From Pseudarthrobacter sp. ATCC 49987 (lineage in GTDB: Bacteria > Actinomycetota > Actinomycetes > Actinomycetales > Micrococcaceae), in assembly GCF_009928425.1 (NCBI RefSeq), contig NZ_JAABNS010000001.1, forward strand, positions 1,116,001-1,180,000: a DNA stretch of 64,000 nt. The letters run 5' to 3'. Shown here one piece after another: positions 1 through 8,457 of this stretch (position 1 is the first letter of the stretch; each line of letters starts with the position of its first letter). The translations under genes and the position numbers were made by a program. A model generated the notes under the pieces. The model had not been told where the DNA came from and made no database searches. It was given only the letters and a program-made list of their open reading frames with translations.

Positions 1-565
1 GCACGTCCCCGCTCCCATGCGGGCGGTGTTCGGCAGGCTGTCCGTGTTCCGGGCCCCGGTGACGCTGCTCTTTGGCCGGATGGGAAACGAGACCAACGCG
101 ATGACCCGCACCACCGTCGCCATCACCACGCTGGAGGGCAGCGCCGCAGCCAACGTCCTGGCCGCGACGGCCCGGGCGAATGCCAACATCCGGGTGGCCG
201 TGGGGGAAACCGTTGAGGGGACTGTGGAGCGGCTGCGGCGGATCATCAGGGACCCGAAGGTCGAGTTGCGCGTCGTGGAGGGCAACGACCCGTCGCCGGT
301 CTCGGCCCACTCCGGGGCGCAGTGGCAGCTGCTGGAGGGCTGCATTGCCAAGGCCTTCCCGGAGGCGCTCGTCACGCCGTACATCATGATGGGCGGCACG
401 GATTCGCGCCGCTTCACCGGCATCTGTGACGCCGTCTACCGCTTCGCCCCGTTCTATATGGATGCCGAGGCGCGGGGCTCCATCCACGCCGTCGACGAGA
501 AGATTGCACTGGAGACCCTGGAACGCGGCGTCGGCTTCTACGAAACGCTGATCCGGGAACTCTGA
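1..565 (+). CDS. M20 family metallopeptidase, C-terminal part
   Basis: The reading frame is open from base 2 and runs off the left edge, so only about the last 187 residues are present. M20 enzymes are zinc exo- or dipeptidases acting on small peptides or N-acyl amino acids. Visible family features are the C-terminal catalytic segment with MMGGTDSRRF near residue 135 and IHAVDEKI near residue 163, which stand for the G-T-D and H-G-x-N/D-E blocks of the carboxypeptidase S/ArgE type. The N-terminal metal-binding half lies outside the window, so substrate cannot be judged. The internal ATG at 17 is not the true start. The next gene begins 9 bases after the stop. Confidence 0.85.
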   Translation, partial: HVPAPMRAVFGRLSVFRAPVTLLFGRMGNETNAMTRTTVAITTLEGSAAANVLAATARANANIRVAVGETVEGTVERLRRIIRDPKVELRVVEGNDPSPVSAHSGAQWQLLEGCIAKAFPEALVTPYIMMGGTDSRRFTGICDAVYRFAPFYMDAEARGSIHAVDEKIALETLERGVGFYETLIREL

Positions 566-573
566 GCGGCCCC

Positions 574-1419
574 ATGTCCCGTTACGCTGGCACCATGACT
601 GGGACGGATACCTTCCGGCGGACGCCGGCCCGCGGCGTTCGCATCGCTGCTGCCCTGGCGCTCGCCGCCGCCGCACTTTCCGGCTGCAGCAGTGAAAGCA
701 AGGGCACCCCCGCCTGGACGGCGGACGGCAGTGCGGGCGCCAGCGCAGCGGCCTCCCCGGCCGGCCCGTCCGCGGCCGGCACGAGCCCGGGCGCCTCGCC
801 AGGGTCCACCGCCTCCACCTCGGCGTCACCCGGCTCGACGGCGGCGGCCTGGAAGGTTTTCACCGATCCGGCGAAGACCGTCAGTTTTGAACTGCCGCAG
901 GAGTGGATCGCCCAGTCGGTAACCCCCGGGCAGGGAACCCTGCCCGGGGCACTGAAGATCGAGGTTAAGGACGCCGACGGCGGTTATCTTGCCACCCTGC
1001 AGACCGGCCTCCAGCCGACCCCCGCCGCGGCCTGTCCGGACGACGCCGCGAAACCGTATGTCGTCGTCAACAGCGTCCCGGTTGACCTGCCGCACCGCGG
1101 CGGGGACGGCACCATCGACCCCCGGGTGGTGTTCCGGGTGATCCAGGGCTACAAATACTTTGGCTCCTACGGCATCACCAACATCGTCGGCGGCACGGAC
1201 GGAAAATCCTGCGTGCTCCAGAACCTGGTCCGCGGCCCCGAGGGCAAGGGCGACTATTCCTTCGGTGACCTGACGGAGCTGAGGGCGTTCGCCACGGACC
1301 AGAAGGTTGCGCCGGCCAAGGCTTTCGACACCCTCGACCAGGCCGCCAAATACGTCAACGAAGGCTCAGAATTCGCCAACGTCCAGCGGATGCTAATGTC
1401 TCTGAAGATCAAAAACTAG
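574..1419 (+). CDS. Secreted lipoprotein of unknown function
   Basis: No function recognised. The protein (281 aa) has a basic N-terminus, a hydrophobic stretch and a lipobox LSGC near residue 38, so it should be exported and lipid-anchored. A roughly 45-residue Ala/Ser/Gly/Pro linker follows, then a globular domain of about 190 residues starting near WKVFTDPAKTVSFELPQEW, a pattern common in actinobacterial surface lipoproteins. An ATG at 595 is a second possible start and leaves a more typical signal length; 574 is kept because it sits 9 bases after the M20 stop. The gene is probably cotranscribed with the peptidase. Confidence 0.75.
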   Translation: MSRYAGTMTGTDTFRRTPARGVRIAAALALAAAALSGCSSESKGTPAWTADGSAGASAAASPAGPSAAGTSPGASPGSTASTSASPGSTAAAWKVFTDPAKTVSFELPQEWIAQSVTPGQGTLPGALKIEVKDADGGYLATLQTGLQPTPAAACPDDAAKPYVVVNSVPVDLPHRGGDGTIDPRVVFRVIQGYKYFGSYGITNIVGGTDGKSCVLQNLVRGPEGKGDYSFGDLTELRAFATDQKVAPAKAFDTLDQAAKYVNEGSEFANVQRMLMSLKIKN

Positions 1420-1492
1420 TCCCGCACCGCCCTGACACAACCGGGCCGGGAGCGGCGACTTTCCCCGCCGTTGCCTCACACCCCGGAGATAC

Positions 1493-2299
1493 ATGGAACG
1501 CTCTGTAGCCGCCCGCATGGCCTTCAAGACCGTGGCCGACACCAAGGTCGCCCTGGCGGTGTCCGTGGCACGCAACCCCGGTTACAGCGGTTTCGTCGAG
1601 TCACTGTCCGTCACCTCCGGCGGCGAAGATGTCCCGCTCACGGAGCTCTCGGACCACCACGGCGGCCGCTTCCACTACATGGAATTCGCGGAGCCCACAG
1701 AAGTGTTTGTGGAGTACACGGCCAGCGTCAGCGGCTTCGCGGTGCCGGAGGAACCCCGGCTGATGGAGCTCATCCGCTACGTCCGGCCGAGCCGGTACGC
1801 CGAGTCCGACCGGCTCCTGCCGTCCGCCTACGCCGAATTCGGCGGCCTGCAGGGCACGGAGCTGGTGCATGCCGTGCGCAATTGGGTCTTCAGCGAATTG
1901 CGCTACATCAGCGGATCCTCACGCGGGACCGACGGCGCCGTCGAGACGCTGCTGCACCGCCGCGGGGTCTGCCGCGACTTCGCCCACCTGGCGATCGCGC
2001 TGCTGCGCGCCAAGAACATTCCGGCCCGGCTCGCCGCCGTGTACGCCCCGGGCCTGAGCCCGATGGACTTCCACGCGGTGGCCGAGGCCCACGTCAACGG
2101 CGCCTGGCACGTCATCGATCCCACCGGCCTGGCGCCCCGGGAGAGCATGCTGCGGATCACCGCCGGCCGGGATTCCTCGGATACCGCGTTCCTGTCCACG
2201 GTGGGAGGCAGCCTGTCGCTGACGCAGCTGCAGGTGACCGCCGTCGTCGACGGCGAACTGCCGGACGAGGATCCGGCGAAGCTCGTCACCCTCCAGTAG
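1493..2299 (+). CDS. Transglutaminase-like domain protein
   Basis: Cytoplasmic protein of 268 aa with the arrangement of bacterial transglutaminase-like proteins: a beta-rich N-terminal region (about residues 20-110) and a cysteine-protease-like core. The catalytic triad is readable: Cys in RRGVCRDFAHLAIAL (near residue 159), His in MDFHAVAEAHV (near 188) and Asp in HVIDPTG (near 205). No signal peptide is seen. Such proteins are often assigned peptidase or amidase activity, but the substrate is not known. It starts about 70 bases after the upstream lipoprotein and is followed by a convergent MarR gene. Confidence 0.85.
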   Translation: MERSVAARMAFKTVADTKVALAVSVARNPGYSGFVESLSVTSGGEDVPLTELSDHHGGRFHYMEFAEPTEVFVEYTASVSGFAVPEEPRLMELIRYVRPSRYAESDRLLPSAYAEFGGLQGTELVHAVRNWVFSELRYISGSSRGTDGAVETLLHRRGVCRDFAHLAIALLRAKNIPARLAAVYAPGLSPMDFHAVAEAHVNGAWHVIDPTGLAPRESMLRITAGRDSSDTAFLSTVGGSLSLTQLQVTAVVDGELPDEDPAKLVTLQ

Positions 2300-2338
2300 C
2301 GGCCAGCTGCCAGTGGCCCTGGGCCCGGCGCGGGCGGA

Positions 2339-2800
2339 TCAGCGCGCGGTCACCGAGGCCCGCAGCTTCTCCGTCAGGCGCAGCAGCTCCTGCTGTTCGG
2401 CCGCCGTCAGCGCCGGACCCACCAGGGTAGCGATGTCACGGACGTGCTCCCGGCCGATCTGCTTCTGCAGCTCCCAGCCGGCTTCGGTGAGCTTGACCAG
2501 GACACCGCGCCCGTCGTCGGGGGCCGGCATCCGCTCCACGAGGCCCCGCTTTTCTAGGCGCTCCACGAGCCGGCTGAGGCTGGACTGGCTCAGCAGCACG
2601 TGGTCGTTGAGCTCGTTCTGCCGGAGCCACCCGGAGGGGCAGCGTGAGAGCGTGAACAGCACGTCGTACTCGTTCAGGGCCAGGGTCTTGAACGCGGGGC
2701 CGGCCTGCAGCCTCCGCATCACCGCCACCTGGGCGCGGAACAGGGATTCCCAGGTCTCCGCGGCCAGGCGCACCGGCGACTCGCTTGTCTTGGCGGACAT
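2339..2800 (-). CDS. MarR family transcriptional regulator
   Basis: Winged-helix regulator of 153 aa. The recognition-helix region is readable as LNDHVLLSQSSLSRLVERLEKRGLVER (about residues 64-90), followed by the wing with DDGRGVLVKLT. The ATG at 2800 overlaps the stop of the upstream oxidoreductase gene by one base (TGATG), so the two are translationally coupled; a GTG directly upstream at 2803 is an alternative. The coupling with an LLM oxidoreductase, and an 18-bp palindrome ahead of that gene, suggest the protein represses its own operon and is released by a small ligand. Confidence 0.9.
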   Translation of the reverse strand: MSAKTSESPVRLAAETWESLFRAQVAVMRRLQAGPAFKTLALNEYDVLFTLSRCPSGWLRQNELNDHVLLSQSSLSRLVERLEKRGLVERMPAPDDGRGVLVKLTEAGWELQKQIGREHVRDIATLVGPALTAAEQQELLRLTEKLRASVTAR

Positions 2801-3930
2801 CACACGCTCTGGGTGCCGGCAGGGCTGGCGGCTTCGCTGGACGGCTGCCCGGCCGCGGCCAGGGAGGCGGCCACGCGTCCGGCATGGGTGGGCGGCTCGG
2901 GGACGTGGGCCGGGGTCTTGTCGGCGTATTCCTTGCGCAGGACCGGCAGGACCTCTTCGCCGAACAGGTCCAGCTGCTCCAGCACGGTCTTCAGCGGCAG
3001 GCCCGCGTGGTCGATCAGGAACAGCTGGCGCTGGTAATCGCCGAAGTACTCACGGAAGCTCAGTGTCTTCTCGATGACTTCCTGCGGGCTGCCGACAGTC
3101 AGCGGGGTCTGTGAGGTGAAGTCCTCGAGCGACGGGCCGTGGCCGTAGACAGGGGCATTGTCGAAGTACGGTCGGAACTCCTTGACGGCGTCCTGCGAGT
3201 TCTTTCGCATGAAGAACTGGCCGCCGAGTCCCACGATCGCCTGGTCGGCCTTGCCATGGCCGTAGTGCTCGTAACGTTCGCGGTAGAGGCCGATCAGCTG
3301 CTGGTAGTGCTCCTTGGGCCAGAAGATGTTGTTCGCAAAGAAGCCATCGCCATAGTAGGCGGCCACTTCCGCGATCTGCGGCGTGCGGATCGAACCGTGC
3401 CATACGAAGGGGGCGACGCCGTCGAGCGGGCGCGGGGTGGAGGTGAAGTTCTGCAGCGGCGTGCGGTGCTTGCCGGACCAGTTGACGGTGTCTTCGTCCC
3501 AGAGGCGGCGCAGCAGGGAGTAGTTTTCGAGCGCGAGCTCGATGCCGTCCTGGATGTTCTTGCCAAACCAGGGGTACACAGGGGCGGTGTTGCCCCGGCC
3601 CAGGACCAGGTCCACGCGGCCGTCGGCGAGGTGCTGGAGCATGGCGAAGTCCTCGGCGATCTTCACCGGGTCATTGGTGGTGATGAGCGTTGTGGCCGTC
3701 GACAGGATGATGCGCTCCGTCTGGGCGGCGATGTAAGCCAGGGTCGTCGTGGGGGAGGAGGAGAAAAAGGGCCGGTTGTGGTGCTCGCCGATGGCGTAGA
3801 CATCCATGCCGATTTCCTCGACTTTTTTGGCGATCGCCACGGACGCCTTAATGCGTTCGTGTTCCGTGGGGGTGCGGCCCGTGGTGGGGTCGGTGGTGAT
3901 ATCGCTGACGCTGAATACGCCGATCTGCAT
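2800..3930 (-). CDS. LLM class flavin-dependent oxidoreductase
   Basis: Luciferase-like (bacterial luciferase/F420 superfamily) monooxygenase or reductase of 376 aa. Family features include IGVFSVSDIT at the N-terminus, the IGEHHNRPFFSSSPTTTLAYIAAQT segment (about residues 46-70), RVDLVLGRGNT near 107, and the C-terminal PQEVIEKTLSFREYFGDYQRQLFLID region. A roughly 40-residue Ala/Pro-rich tail after the core is unusual and probably dispensable. Substrate is not predictable. It is the first gene of a two-gene unit with a MarR regulator, and its promoter region carries the palindrome at 3985-4002. Confidence 0.88.
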   Translation of the reverse strand: MQIGVFSVSDITTDPTTGRTPTEHERIKASVAIAKKVEEIGMDVYAIGEHHNRPFFSSSPTTTLAYIAAQTERIILSTATTLITTNDPVKIAEDFAMLQHLADGRVDLVLGRGNTAPVYPWFGKNIQDGIELALENYSLLRRLWDEDTVNWSGKHRTPLQNFTSTPRPLDGVAPFVWHGSIRTPQIAEVAAYYGDGFFANNIFWPKEHYQQLIGLYRERYEHYGHGKADQAIVGLGGQFFMRKNSQDAVKEFRPYFDNAPVYGHGPSLEDFTSQTPLTVGSPQEVIEKTLSFREYFGDYQRQLFLIDHAGLPLKTVLEQLDLFGEEVLPVLRKEYADKTPAHVPEPPTHAGRVAASLAAAGQPSSEAASPAGTQSV

Positions 3931-3971
3931 GAGGTGCCTTTCCTGGCCGGAGTCTTCCGGGAGCTGTTTCC

Positions 3972-3977
3972 ACTATA
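3972..3977 (-). promoter_or_regulatory. Probable -10 box of the LLM/MarR operon
   Basis: Read on the minus strand this is TATAGT, about 42 bases upstream of the LLM start. The palindrome at 3985-4002 lies directly upstream of it, over the expected spacer and -35 region, where a bound repressor would block polymerase. Confidence 0.5.
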
Positions 3978-3984
3978 ACCGATT

Positions 3985-4002
3985 TAGATGCATTTGCATC
4001 TA
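3985..4002. promoter_or_regulatory. MarR-type operator palindrome
   Basis: Perfect inverted repeat TAGATGCA-TT-TGCATCTA between the divergent LLM and MFS genes. Length and symmetry fit MarR-family operators, which are 16-20 bp palindromes. The likely ligand protein is the MarR encoded at 2339-2800. The position would let one bound dimer influence both divergent promoters; a TATAAC at 4010-4015 is a candidate -10 for the MFS gene. Confidence 0.65.
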
Positions 4003-4101
4003 TCGACGGGTATAACGTCCGCCACGTCCGAATATTCCCCGCCAGCGCCGCGCGAGTTTTCCGCCAGCTCTTCCCGCCTGTCTCAAAGGCGCAGGCCTAG
4101 G

Positions 4102-5607
4102 ATGCAATCAATCGGCTGGCGAACAGGAGTCCAACCCGCCCGGAAGGCCGCCATGCGCCGTGTCGTTGCGTTTCCGTGTCTCGTGGAGATCACCAGCGGG
4201 ATCCTGCAGGGCTACTACACGCCCATCCGCACCGACATCGCCCGGCATCTGAACATCCACGACGGCGCCGTCAACTGGTTCGAGGCCGCGCAGCTGATGG
4301 TCAGCGCACTGGCCGTCCCCGTGCTGGCCAAACTCGGTGACATGTACGGGCACCGGAGAATCCTGCTTGTGTCCACCCTGCTGACAGCTGCCGCGTCCTG
4401 GGGTGTGGCGCTCGCCCCGGACTTCTGGACCTTCCTGGCGGCCTGGTCCCTGCAGGGTTTCTATGTGGTCTGGCTGCCGCTGGAGATTGCCCTGATCTTC
4501 AGCCGGGTGCACCGCTTGCCCGACGGCGCTGCCCGCACCCGGCGCGCCGCCGGCCTCCTCGTCGGAGCGCTGGAATTCGGCGTGATCGCCGGTGCCCTTG
4601 CCGCAGGTGCCCTGGTGGAGGCCTGGACCGGCCAGCTGCAGCTTGTGCTGATGGTTCCTGCCGTGGCTGTCTCGGCCTGCTGGTTCGCCATCCGCTTCGG
4701 CGTGCCGGAGTCCCTGGAACGCAGCGGCGGCCGACTGGATACCCGCGGGTTCGCGTTCCTCGCCGTCGGGCTCCTGCTGATCACGTCCGGGCTGACCTTC
4801 ATGCGGCTCAACGGCCCCGGCGCGTGGTGGCCATGGGCGCTGGTTGCTGCAGGGATCCTGGTTTTCGTCCTGTTCACCCGGTTCGAGCTGGGCCGGGAGG
4901 ATCCGCTGGTGGACATCCGGATGCTGCGTGCCAAGTCCATGTGGCCGGTCCAGCTGACCGCCGGCCTGTTCGGCGTCTCGGTGCTGGGCGCGCAGGCGCC
5001 GCTGTCCACCTTCGCCCGGACCGACCCGGCAGTCCACGGCTACGGGCTCGGGCTGCGCGCCGGCCAGGTTTCGATCATCATCGGCGTCTACGTGCTGGCG
5101 CTGCTGGCAGGTGCCCTGCTCTATCCGCTGGTGACCCGCAGGCTGACCCCGCGCTGGACGCTGGTCTGCGCGGCCGTATTGGTCGGCGGGGGATATCTGC
5201 TGTTCCTGCCGTTCCACTCCAGCCTCGCCGGGACGCTCGTCAACATGGGGATTGCCGGTATCGGCTCCGGCGCCCTCGTGGCCGCCCTGCCCTCGGCGGC
5301 GGCCGCGGCCGCACCGCTCAACCGGACCGCGATGGCCACCGGCCTGACCAACACCACCAAGACGATTGGCGGCGCCGTCGCCTCTGCGGTGTTTGGCATC
5401 GCCCTGCTGAGCCACGTCCTTGGCGAGGCCGGGGCCGCCGCGGGGGAAGCCGGCGAAACCGCGGCGCCCCTGGCCGGTTACCTGACGGTGTGGACGATCT
5501 GCGGCGTGACGGGGCTGGCTGCGGCTGCGGCGCTGGTCCTGGTGCCGAGGCTGGCGTTCTCCGATCCGGCACCCGTCGCTGACCCGCTGCCGGCGGGCTC
5601 GCACTAG
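4102..5607 (+). CDS. MFS transporter (14-TM drug-export type)
   Basis: Inner-membrane major facilitator of about 500 aa. Hydrophobic segments are spread over the whole length, giving about 14 helices. The loop between helices 2 and 3 has the MFS signature LGDMYGHRRILLVSTLLTA. The spacing resembles DHA2-type proton-driven multidrug exporters. Start choice is uncertain: 4102 (ATG) and 4153 (ATG with GGAAGG upstream, giving MRRVVAFPCLVEITSGIL) are both plausible, while the further upstream in-frame ATG at 3988 lies inside the operator and is rejected. The gene is divergent from the LLM/MarR operon and may share its control. Confidence 0.85.
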   Translation: MQSIGWRTGVQPARKAAMRRVVAFPCLVEITSGILQGYYTPIRTDIARHLNIHDGAVNWFEAAQLMVSALAVPVLAKLGDMYGHRRILLVSTLLTAAASWGVALAPDFWTFLAAWSLQGFYVVWLPLEIALIFSRVHRLPDGAARTRRAAGLLVGALEFGVIAGALAAGALVEAWTGQLQLVLMVPAVAVSACWFAIRFGVPESLERSGGRLDTRGFAFLAVGLLLITSGLTFMRLNGPGAWWPWALVAAGILVFVLFTRFELGREDPLVDIRMLRAKSMWPVQLTAGLFGVSVLGAQAPLSTFARTDPAVHGYGLGLRAGQVSIIIGVYVLALLAGALLYPLVTRRLTPRWTLVCAAVLVGGGYLLFLPFHSSLAGTLVNMGIAGIGSGALVAALPSAAAAAAPLNRTAMATGLTNTTKTIGGAVASAVFGIALLSHVLGEAGAAAGEAGETAAPLAGYLTVWTICGVTGLAAAAALVLVPRLAFSDPAPVADPLPAGSH

Positions 5608-5745
5608 GCTGGCTAGCACTAAACGGGCGAGCCGATCGGGGACCGGAACCGACGCCACCTACGGGGATGGCTCCCGCCGCTCCAGGGACAAGGTCTTTCT
5701 CTGGAGCCGCCGGGGCGCTATCTTCGTAGCTTGGAGGGTGCCCAC

Positions 5746-6759
5746 ATGGTCAAAAGGCCCGGAAGTGCTGCGGCCGCAATCCTGCTTGCAATCAGTCTCC
5801 TACTGGCGGGATGCACGGCTCCCCGGCTTGAGCCTGCGGGCGGGGTGGATGCGCGGGCGGTGCTGGAGGCGTTCAAGGGCCGGGCCATGGTCGCTCATCT
5901 GGAGGCGCTGCAGCGCATTGCTGATGACAATGGCGGCAACCGTGCGTCCGGGACGTCCGGGTATGAGGCATCCGCCCGCTACGTCGAGGAGCAGCTGCGC
6001 GCTGCCGGGTACAACCCCGTCCGGCAGACCTTCACGTTCCGCGGCGAGGGCAGGAGCCGGAAACAGGTGGAGAGCTTCAACATCCTCGCCGACACCGGCG
6101 GCAGCGCCGAGAACACCGTGGTGGTGGGCGGCCATCTGGACTCCGTGCGCGAGGGCCCGGGGATCAACGACAACGGCTCCGGGGTCGCGGCCATCCTTGA
6201 GATCGCCAAGTGGATGAAGGAGACCGGGACCACTCCGGTGAACCGGGTCCGGTTTGCGTTCTGGGGCGGCGAGGAGGACGGCCTCTACGGCTCCCAGCAC
6301 TACGTCGATGAACTCAGCAAGGCCGAGAAAGCCCAGACCGCGGCGAACCTGAACGTGGACATGATGGCTTCCCCGAACGGGGTGCGGTCCATCCACGACG
6401 GTGACGGCTCGGATTTCGGTCACGCCGGGCCGAATGGCTCGAAGCAGATCGAAGACGTCTTCTTCCGCTTCTTCCAGGAGAACTCGCTGCCGGCGGAAAC
6501 CACGCCCTTTGACGGCGGCTCCGACTACGACGCGTTCCTGCAGGCCGGCATTCCAGGCGGCGGACTGTTCAGCGGGGACGTGGAATCAAAGACCCAGGCC
6601 CAGGTGCAGTCCTATGGCGGAGTGGCCGGCAAGAAGCTCGATTCCTGCTACCACAAGGCCTGCGACACCATCAAGAACACCGACGCGGACCTGCTCAAGG
6701 AAATGTCCGCAGCCCTGGCCTACGCCACCACGTCCTACGCACTCGCCCCACGCGGCTAG
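5746..6759 (+). CDS. M28 family zinc aminopeptidase, lipoprotein
   Basis: Exported zinc peptidase of 337 aa. The start ATG at 5746 has GGAGGG at 5733-5738; an in-frame TTG at 5731 would overlap that ribosome site. Signal peptide with lipobox LAGC near residue 23. The M28 metal-binding residues are readable in order: H and D in VVGGHLDSV, D in GINDNGSGVAA, the E-E pair in FWGGEEDGLYG, D in NLNVDMMA, and a late His in CYHKACD. The protein should release N-terminal residues from peptides at the cell surface. It lies 268 bases upstream of the diaminobutyrate/polymer gene set on the same strand. Membrane-bound zinc aminopeptidases are known that degrade epsilon-poly-lysine, so a link is possible but unproven. 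Confidence 0.9.
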   Translation: MVKRPGSAAAAILLAISLLLAGCTAPRLEPAGGVDARAVLEAFKGRAMVAHLEALQRIADDNGGNRASGTSGYEASARYVEEQLRAAGYNPVRQTFTFRGEGRSRKQVESFNILADTGGSAENTVVVGGHLDSVREGPGINDNGSGVAAILEIAKWMKETGTTPVNRVRFAFWGGEEDGLYGSQHYVDELSKAEKAQTAANLNVDMMASPNGVRSIHDGDGSDFGHAGPNGSKQIEDVFFRFFQENSLPAETTPFDGGSDYDAFLQAGIPGGGLFSGDVESKTQAQVQSYGGVAGKKLDSCYHKACDTIKNTDADLLKEMSAALAYATTSYALAPRG

Positions 6760-7027
6760 GGCGGCCCGACGATGAAGCAGATCGCGGACTACTTGATTTC
6801 GACATCCGGCCGCCTGAGTACTGCTAAGTAGAGCGGCCCGGATCAGGCCCAAGTATTCGAGTACGGCCTACGGGTCCCGAAATTACCGGCGTTCCATAGC
6901 TTGGAATCATCACCGGTCACACCTCATGACGGCGGCCTTGTGCCGCTGTACTTTCCTGTCCCGTGACCGTTTTTCCGGATGTCTTAGCCGTATTTGGGCC
7001 GGGGATTAGAACGAAGGAAAGCTACTG

Positions 7028-8299
7028 ATGGATATTTTTGAAGTCCTTGAGTCAGAAGTCCGCACGTACTGCCGCACCTGGGATACGGTTTTCGACCGCG
7101 CGGCCGGCAGCACGCTGTACAGCGAGGACGGCAGGGACTATCTCGACTTTTTCTCCGGGGCTGGAGCGCTGAACTACGGGCACAACAATCCGGACCTTCT
7201 TCGCCCGCTGGTGGAATATCTGCTCTCCGGTGCGATCGTGCATTCCCTGGATATGAAAACGGCTGCTAAACGGCGCTTCCTGGAAACATTCAACGAGCTG
7301 ATCCTGAAGCCCAGGATGTATGACTATAAGGTCATGTTTCCCGGTCCCACAGGAACAAACTCAGTGGAAGCGGCTTTGAAGCTGGCGCGGAAAGTCACCG
7401 GCCGGCCCCATATCCTGAGTTTTACGAATGCATTCCACGGAATGACTCTGGGTTCATTGGCAGTCACGGGCAATTCAATGAAGCGCCAGGGGGCCGGGGT
7501 TCCGCTGACGAATACGACCAGCATGCCCTACGACGGATTCTTTGACGGCCAGACGCCGGACTTTCTGTGGCTCCGCCATGCGCTGGAGGACAGCGGCTCC
7601 GGCGTCGATAAACCTGCCGCAGTCATAGTGGAAACGGTGCAGGGGGAGGGCGGACTCAGAGCGGCCCGCGCCTCCTGGCTCAGGGGCCTTGCGGAACTAT
7701 GCAAGCAGCATGGGATCCTGCTCATCGTTGACGACGTTCAGGCCGGGTGCGGACGCACAGGCACGTTCTTCAGTTTTGAGGATGCCGGAATAACCCCCGA
7801 TATCGTCTGCCTGTCGAAGTCCATTTCAGGCTTCGGGCTGCCCTTGTCGCTGACGCTTTTCAAACCGGAGCACGACATCTGGAAGCCCGGCGAGCACAAC
7901 GGAACCTTCCGCGGACACAACCCGGCCTTTGTTACGGGAACGGCTGCCCTGGAACATTTCTGGACGGACCGAAGCTTTGAATCAAACGTCGCCGGGCTGG
8001 CATCGCAGTTGCATGAGGGGCTGACCCAGATCGCAGCGGGTACCGAAGGGGCGCGCGTCAGGGGACGGGGCCTACTCGCGGGCATCTACTACCCCGACCA
8101 CCAAGTGGCTGGGCGGATTGCTGCCGAGTCGTTTGCCCGTGGCCTGCTGGTGGAAACCTCCGGGCCTGAGGGCGAGGTGATCAAGACGATGCCGGCGCTG
8201 ACCATCGGCGCCGACGAGATGATGAAGGGACTCGACATTCTTGCCGAAGCCGCAGAGTTTGTGACCGGCGGGAAGGTGGCAGCAAAGTCCATTGCCTAG
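7028..8299 (+). CDS. ectB: Diaminobutyrate--2-oxoglutarate aminotransferase
   Basis: PLP enzyme of 423 aa, class III aminotransferase of the EctB type. It converts L-aspartate-4-semialdehyde plus glutamate to L-2,4-diaminobutyrate. Visible features: [24 protein letters not shown] (PLP phosphate region, near residues 102-125), [10 protein letters not shown], the [11 protein letters not shown] motif carrying the PLP-ring Asp (near 237), and the Schiff-base Lys in [13 protein letters not shown] (near 264). The start ATG has GAAGGAAAG upstream. In ectoine producers ectB sits between ectA and ectC; neither is present here. Instead an aspartokinase gene follows, then a Pls-like synthetase, so the product is probably destined for a polymer or peptide rather than ectoine. 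Confidence 0.9.
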   Translation: MDIFEVLESEVRTYCRTWDTVFDRAAGSTLYSEDGRDYLDFFSGAGALNYGHNNPDLLRPLVEYLLSGAIVHSLDMKTAAKRRFLETFNELILKPRMYDYKVMFPGPTGTNSVEAALKLARKVTGRPHILSFTNAFHGMTLGSLAVTGNSMKRQGAGVPLTNTTSMPYDGFFDGQTPDFLWLRHALEDSGSGVDKPAAVIVETVQGEGGLRAARASWLRGLAELCKQHGILLIVDDVQAGCGRTGTFFSFEDAGITPDIVCLSKSISGFGLPLSLTLFKPEHDIWKPGEHNGTFRGHNPAFVTGTAALEHFWTDRSFESNVAGLASQLHEGLTQIAAGTEGARVRGRGLLAGIYYPDHQVAGRIAAESFARGLLVETSGPEGEVIKTMPALTIGADEMMKGLDILAEAAEFVTGGKVAAKSIA

Positions 8300-8457
8300 A
8301 AAGCGTTGCCGGGGGGGGACATCAACAGCTACGAGCGACCGACCAGATTTTTAGGAACGCAAATGAGCACCCAACGTGCAGGAACGGCTAACCAGAATGG
8401 ACTCCGCGGAACCGGCCCCGCAAGACAGCGGCCGACAGGACAGACGGGCGCCGGCTC

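Noticed and set aside
4108..5658. 516-codon minus-strand open frame
   Set aside because: Antisense to the MFS transporter, Gln/Gly/His-rich without any domain; shadow frame.
7028..8299. Ectoine operon
   Set aside because: Only ectB is present. No ectA or ectC homologue lies on either side, and the following genes point to a polymer synthetase.
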